Part shown: positions 28,501-34,500 of the stretch, piece after piece
Numbering within the stretch: position 1 is the first letter of the stretch
How the letters are laid out: the number at the start of each line of letters is the position of its first letter
DNA from: Tridacna crocea
Taxonomy: Eukaryota > Mollusca > Bivalvia > Cardiida > Cardiidae
Assembly: GCA_943736015.1 (NCBI GenBank)
Contig: OX031068.1
Span: 25,490,296 to 25,554,295 of the forward strand
DNA length: 64,000 nucleotides
Direction: 5' to 3'
The notes under the pieces: generated by a model
Database searches by the model: none
Told to the model about the DNA's origin: nothing
The model's input: only the letters and a program-made list of their open reading frames with translations
Translations under genes and position numbers: made by a program

Positions 28501-31500
28501 GCTCCATTGACTGTTCTGCCTTTGACAGGGTAGGAATCTTTCTGGGAAAAAACAAAATATTAAAATGAGGCATGCTCTGGCAAAAGGGGGCTTAACCCAT
28601 TACCACGCGACAAAATTTCAGACTGGTTCAAATTGAAAGCATTTGCAGACGACAAAATAAAAGTGACTGAAAAATTGAAATTTGCTCTGGGAAGGGTAGA
28701 AAACACTGTGGGAAAAGGAGAAAATGCTGGTTACCAGCATTTTCTCCTTTTCCTACAGTGTTTTCAAAAGGCTTCTTTCTCAGGGGCGTCAAAAGTAGGG
28801 ATTGTGTGGTAATGGGTTAATGTATCTCCGTGATACATGATACTAGTTGAGTTGTTACATAGTTATGGACCTATAAGGTCCATTTTGTCTTACAACTGCC
28901 TGAACTGTCTGGTAAACTGGTCCTTGTATATAAAAAAAAGTTGACTGATGATGAAAATTATGGACTCGGGTCAGCCTGTGCGTACTGCGAAGGCTGACAT
29001 GAGTCGATACTTTTCACAGATGCATTAAGCCCCCCCTTTTCACCGAGCATGACTCATGGTTATAGGGAATAAGAATTGTATTTGATAGAATAGGGAACAT
29101 TCTAGGAATAGGAGGAAACACAAAGCACTAGCAGTATCTCCATTTCCCAAGAAGATATTCATAAAACTTAATGCAACATTTGAGAGACAGAAGGAATTCT
29201 ATGGTCATGTGAACAATTACTTAAATTGTAGTGAAATTTTTCTTCTATTTCAGCTTTATTATGGTCCAAACACAATCTTCGAAGTGAAAGGATTGAGTCC
29301 GGCCACTTCCTATACATTTAGGGTCCAAGCAATCAACAGTGCTGGGGCGGGGCTATACAGCCCGCCTGCATCATGTGCTACCCCATCTTCAAGCCCATCA
29401 TCTGTAGTCTCAATACGTGCTAGTCCAACGGCAAACAGCGTGCTATTACAATGGAAGGAACCAAATAATAATGGAAGTGAAATTCACTCGTACAATATAG
29501 AAATTGGTGATAAACAGTTTTGTGTCAGTGCAGTTACGGAATATCTGATCGAGGATCTGCAGGCAGAAACCATGTACAGGTAAGATGGACAGGCTTCTGA
29601 AGTTTCATTGGTCGAAAATATGAGGTGCACTAACAACAGATAATTTCGTTGAAATTAAGATTCAGTATTTTATTAATAACCATTTTGACAGAAATGATTA
29701 TTTTGTATACAAAGAAGATAGCCTTGATTTCTTTTTTTCAAATTTTAGGCAAGTTAGTTAGCAACTGTGATTAGTTTGCCCTAAATTCTTTACTAGACAA
29801 CTAGGTTGTAGATTTGTCATATTTTGATTTCTGTTGCAGATGACAAATTATTGTGCCCAAATTTATAGGGTTTGTCTTAAAGGGTAGAAAAATAGTGTGG
29901 GAAAAGGAGAAAATGCTGGATACCAGCATTTTCTCCATTACCCACTGCATTTCTGAGCTGCATTATTCAAGGTCATTAAAACTCCAGATGTTGTTGTACA
30001 AGGTCGGCTCTTTCAAGAAAAAAAAGCCATCTCTATTATTTTATTCAGTTTGCCTGACTTTGGGTAAATACTATATTTCATTGTTATATTTCTTTCTACA
30101 GAGTACGTATACAGGCTGTAAATGACATCGGCGTAGGTGCTTTCAGTCCGGTCACCAAGTTCAGCACTCGGGCATTACCCCCTCGACCACCAAAACTAGA
30201 GTGCAATGGTATAGCGCCCAACTGTCTGAAGTTGAAGTGGGGTGAAGGTCGGAACATGGATCTCAACACCTTTACCCTTGAAATGGACAAGGAGGATGGA
30301 AAGTAGGATGTCTCATTTCTTATTTTACGTTTTTATCTCTCATTAACTCATTACCAAACAACAATATTTTAGACTGGTCCAAATTGAAAGCATATGCAGA
30401 CAACAAAATAAAAGTGACTGAAAATTTGAAATTTGATTTGTGAAGGGTAGAAAACATGGTGGGAAAAGGAGAAAATGCTGGTTACCAGCATTTTCTCCTT
30501 TTCCCAAAATGTTTTCCAAAGGCTACTTTCTCTGGGGCATCGGAAGTAGGGATTGTGTGGTAATGGGTTTAATGTGAATTGCGGAGAGTGACTCTTTTGG
30601 TGGCATAGTATTTAGTTGTGATAACCCATTACAACGCGACAGAATTCTAGACTTGTCTGTATTGAAGCATTTTACAGACAACAATTCAAATGTTGGTTAA
30701 CTCTTTGCCAAACAATCCCTTTGTTTTTACGACTTTGTTGGAGAAGCCTTTTGGAAAACATTGTGGAAAAAGTAGAAAATGATGCATACCAGTATTTTCT
30801 CCTCTTTCCACCATGTTTTCTACCATTTGAAAGACAGAAATAGTCGTTTAGGCAAATTGGATTTGATTTGGTTTTGTCATTTGCAAATGCTTTGAATGTG
30901 GACAAGTCTAGGATTTTGTCTTTTGTCGTGTCGGTTAGAGTTAAATGCTAGTATTTATCCTTGATTGCATAGAAAACACTGAAAATCAAAAAGAGGAATA
31001 TGCTTGTATGTATCTCCTTTTCCCACAAGCTTTTCAAGGGCCTTCTTTCTCAGGGTCATTAAACCTAGGGATTCTTTGGCAAAAGGTATAATTTGTATGT
31101 AATTACACCGCTTGTTTTTTTAATAAGATTAAATATGGCAGCACAGAAATTTGTTAGATATTGTAACAAAAAAAAAAATCTTGATTACCATACCAAGCAA
31201 TTTCATGTTTTACCAACATACAGGTAGAAGAAGTTAAACAGTAGTTTACCAGCATTTCATTCAATTAACCCATTACCAAACGACAGTATTTCAGACTGGT
31301 CCAAATTGAAAGCATTTGCAGATGACAAAATAAAAATGACTGAAAATTTGAAATTTGTTCTGTGAAGGGCAGAAATTAGAAAACATCGTGGGAAAAGGAG
31401 AAAATGCTGGTTACCAGCATTTTCTCCTTTTCCCACAGTGTTTTCAAAAGGCTTCTTTCTCAGGGGCGTCAAAAGGATTGTGTGGTAATGGGTTTTAAAC

Positions 31501-34500
31501 AGTAGTTTACCAGCATTTCATCCAATTAAAGAAAAATTACATCATTTTACGTAGATCAATCAATTTCTGACCTGCAAATGATTTTGAGAATACAGAGTTT
31601 AGTCTGGGGATAAAAGATTTTGGAAATACATGTAATACAAATCAAATCTCTTTCAGCTTTGTAGAAGTGTATAAAGGCCAGGCATATATCTGCAAGGTGA
31701 ACCGCCTGTCAGAATTGACGAGTTACGACTTCCGAATATTTGCCAGCAATGAGGTGGGCAGTGGACCATATTCAGAAACTTACACATTCACCACCTCAAA
31801 AGCCCCACCGCCAGCCCTAAGAGGTAAGACTGTCCCTTAAATCTTTACCACACAATCCCAAACTCTGACGACCCTTAGAAAGAAGCCTTTTGAAAAGATT
31901 GCGGGAAAAGGAGAAAATGTTGGTAACCAGCATTTTCACCTTTTCCGACAATCTTTTCCACCCTTTCTAAAGCATGTTTAAATTTTTGAGTCACATTTGA
32001 TAAGGCATCTACAAATGCTTTCAGTTTGGACCTATCTACCATCTATGCACCCATCAGTAGCTTTTTTGTATGGTAAAGAGTTAAGGTTTTTCATAATGCA
32101 ACAAGTTTTTATATGCCCCACAACAAAGTAAAGGGGGGTGGGGGGAGGTATACTGGAATCGCCATTGCTGTCTGTCCGTAGACCCAAATTTATCTGGCAA
32201 AATATTCCTATATGCAAAAAGGATGATGTTATTTCCATAGTCTTGTCATCTTTGTTGTCATGTTATATATCTACTAGATATTCATATTTTCTCGTCTTTC
32301 TATTACCCTTTACCACATGAGAAAAAGCTCACCTGGTCTAACTTGAAAGCATTTGCACATGACAATATAAATGTTGTCTAAATGAACTTGTCCTTGATAG
32401 AAAAGAAAACATTAAACTGGTTACCAGCATTTTCTCCTTTTCCCACAATGTTTTCAAAGACCCTCCTTTTCGTGGTCGTTAAAAGTTTGCATTGTATGGT
32501 AAAACACCTTTGAAAACATTTTGAGAAAGGAGAGGTCACTGTTAATGTAGTATTGGAGCAATGCTGGAAAAATCGTTGACAGCAGCTGTCACCCAGGAGC
32601 TGTTAAACTCAGTATCCATTTATCAAAAATGGTAACCAGCATTTTCTCCTTTTCCAACAAAGTTTTCAAAAAGCTTCTTTCTCAAGAGTTATAAAATGTT
32701 GCAAGATTGTTAAAGTTCCGGATATTCAGAAAAGGATTATAGTAATGTTTGTAAAGTTGTGATGGCTGTGGCATGATTTTGTTAATCAGAGCTATTTACT
32801 GCTTGATGGATATGTGTTATAACTATTGATTTTTCAGCCCCAAAGGTAGACAATATAACCAGAACTAGTTGTACAGTGGAATGGCAGACTTGTAAAGCTA
32901 TGGGGGAGGACAGAATTTTATATTTATTGCAATTACAAACTAGAGACCAAGAATTTAGACAGGTATGTATACAGTCTGATAATTGGTCTTATATCACTAA
33001 CCATATTTTAGAATTTTTTTTGTCTTATTCCCCAGAGTTTTCTAAATTTGAATTCTAGCATGAATGTGAATTCATCTACATAAACACAGGGCAACAAAAG
33101 CGTGGTAAAATCTGAGTCATTCTATATAAAGTGACATTATTCTGTATAACCCTTTACCCCATAAGGCATTTCTATGGTATCTCTAATTGACCCTTAATAA
33201 CAGCAAGGATGAAGTCTTTTCTTATGTGTATTTGACACCTTTTAATAGTGTAGAAAACATTGTGGCAAAAGGTGAAATTGCTCGTCACGAGCAGTTTCAC
33301 CTTTTGCCACAATTTTTTCCAAAGGCTCCTACAAGCAGTGTGTAGAAATGAGTGTCTATGGAGTAAAGGGATAAAGTAAGATATTCAATGGAATATAAAG
33401 TGCATCTATGTTTTTACTCCAAGTAGGAACTTGTTTACCTTTAACTCTTTACCAAACAACAAAATTGTAGACTGGTCCAAATTGAAAGCACTTGCAGACG
33501 ACAAATTATATATAACTCAAAAATTGAAATTTGTTTCCAGCAGGGTAAAAAACATTGTTGGAAAAGGAGAAAATGCTGGTTACCAGCATTTTCTCCTTTT
33601 CCCACATTGTTTTCAAAAGGCTTCTATCTCAGGGTCGTTAAAAGTCGGGATTGTGTGGTAAAGAGTTAAGTAAGAGTTGGTCGTGTTAGAATTGAAATAA
33701 TCTTCTTTATATTGCTGTTTATTGTTCAATATGAGGTATCATACGCAATTAATAAACCACTCAGGCTATGGCCTTCATGGGTTATTTATTATGCCTCAAC
33801 TCACAACTTTAAACCACAATAGAAAGAAGATTATTTCTTAAGTTACACAACTGCAAGGGTTATTAAAATTCAGCATTGTTTTGTTAACTTCTTACCGCAC
33901 AATGCTGACTTTTGAAACTCCCGGGAAAGAAGGCTTTTGAAAGCATTGTGGAAGAAGGAGAAAATGCTGATAACCAGCATTTTCTCCTTTTCCCGCAATG
34001 TTTTCTACCCTATCAAAGAAAATTAGCACCATTTGAACCACATTGAAATTCTCATCTGCAAATGCTTGCAATTTGGACAGGGCTAAATTTTTGTCATCTT
34101 GTAAAGGGTTAAGGGTTAAAACATCACAAGACAGGACCTTTGACACTGACTGAAATAAACCAAACCATAAGGGTGCCAAAACTCTCTCAGATTTGACTAA
34201 TTCACAGAATTCCAGTCCAAAAAGAAACTTTCAGACTTGTCCCAATTGAAAGTATTTGCGGGAGAAACTTGCGTTAAGTTAAAGGAAGTAGCTTCCCTGT
34301 GGTAAAACGAGAACATGCTGGTTACCAGCATTTTCTCCTTTTCTCACAAAGTTTTCAAAAGCTTTTTGAAGAGTCGTGTAAATTTAAAATTGTGTAGTTA
34401 AAGGTCAAATTTTGTTGAAAACTGATTAGCACAAAAAAACAGAAAAACTGTCTTAACTTGCATATTTCATAATGTTAATGCGATTCCAGTTGACCTGAAC

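Noticed and set aside
29209-29253. In-frame ATG upstream of exon l
   Set aside because: Precedes the acceptor TTCTATTTCAG; the protein match begins at LYYGP.
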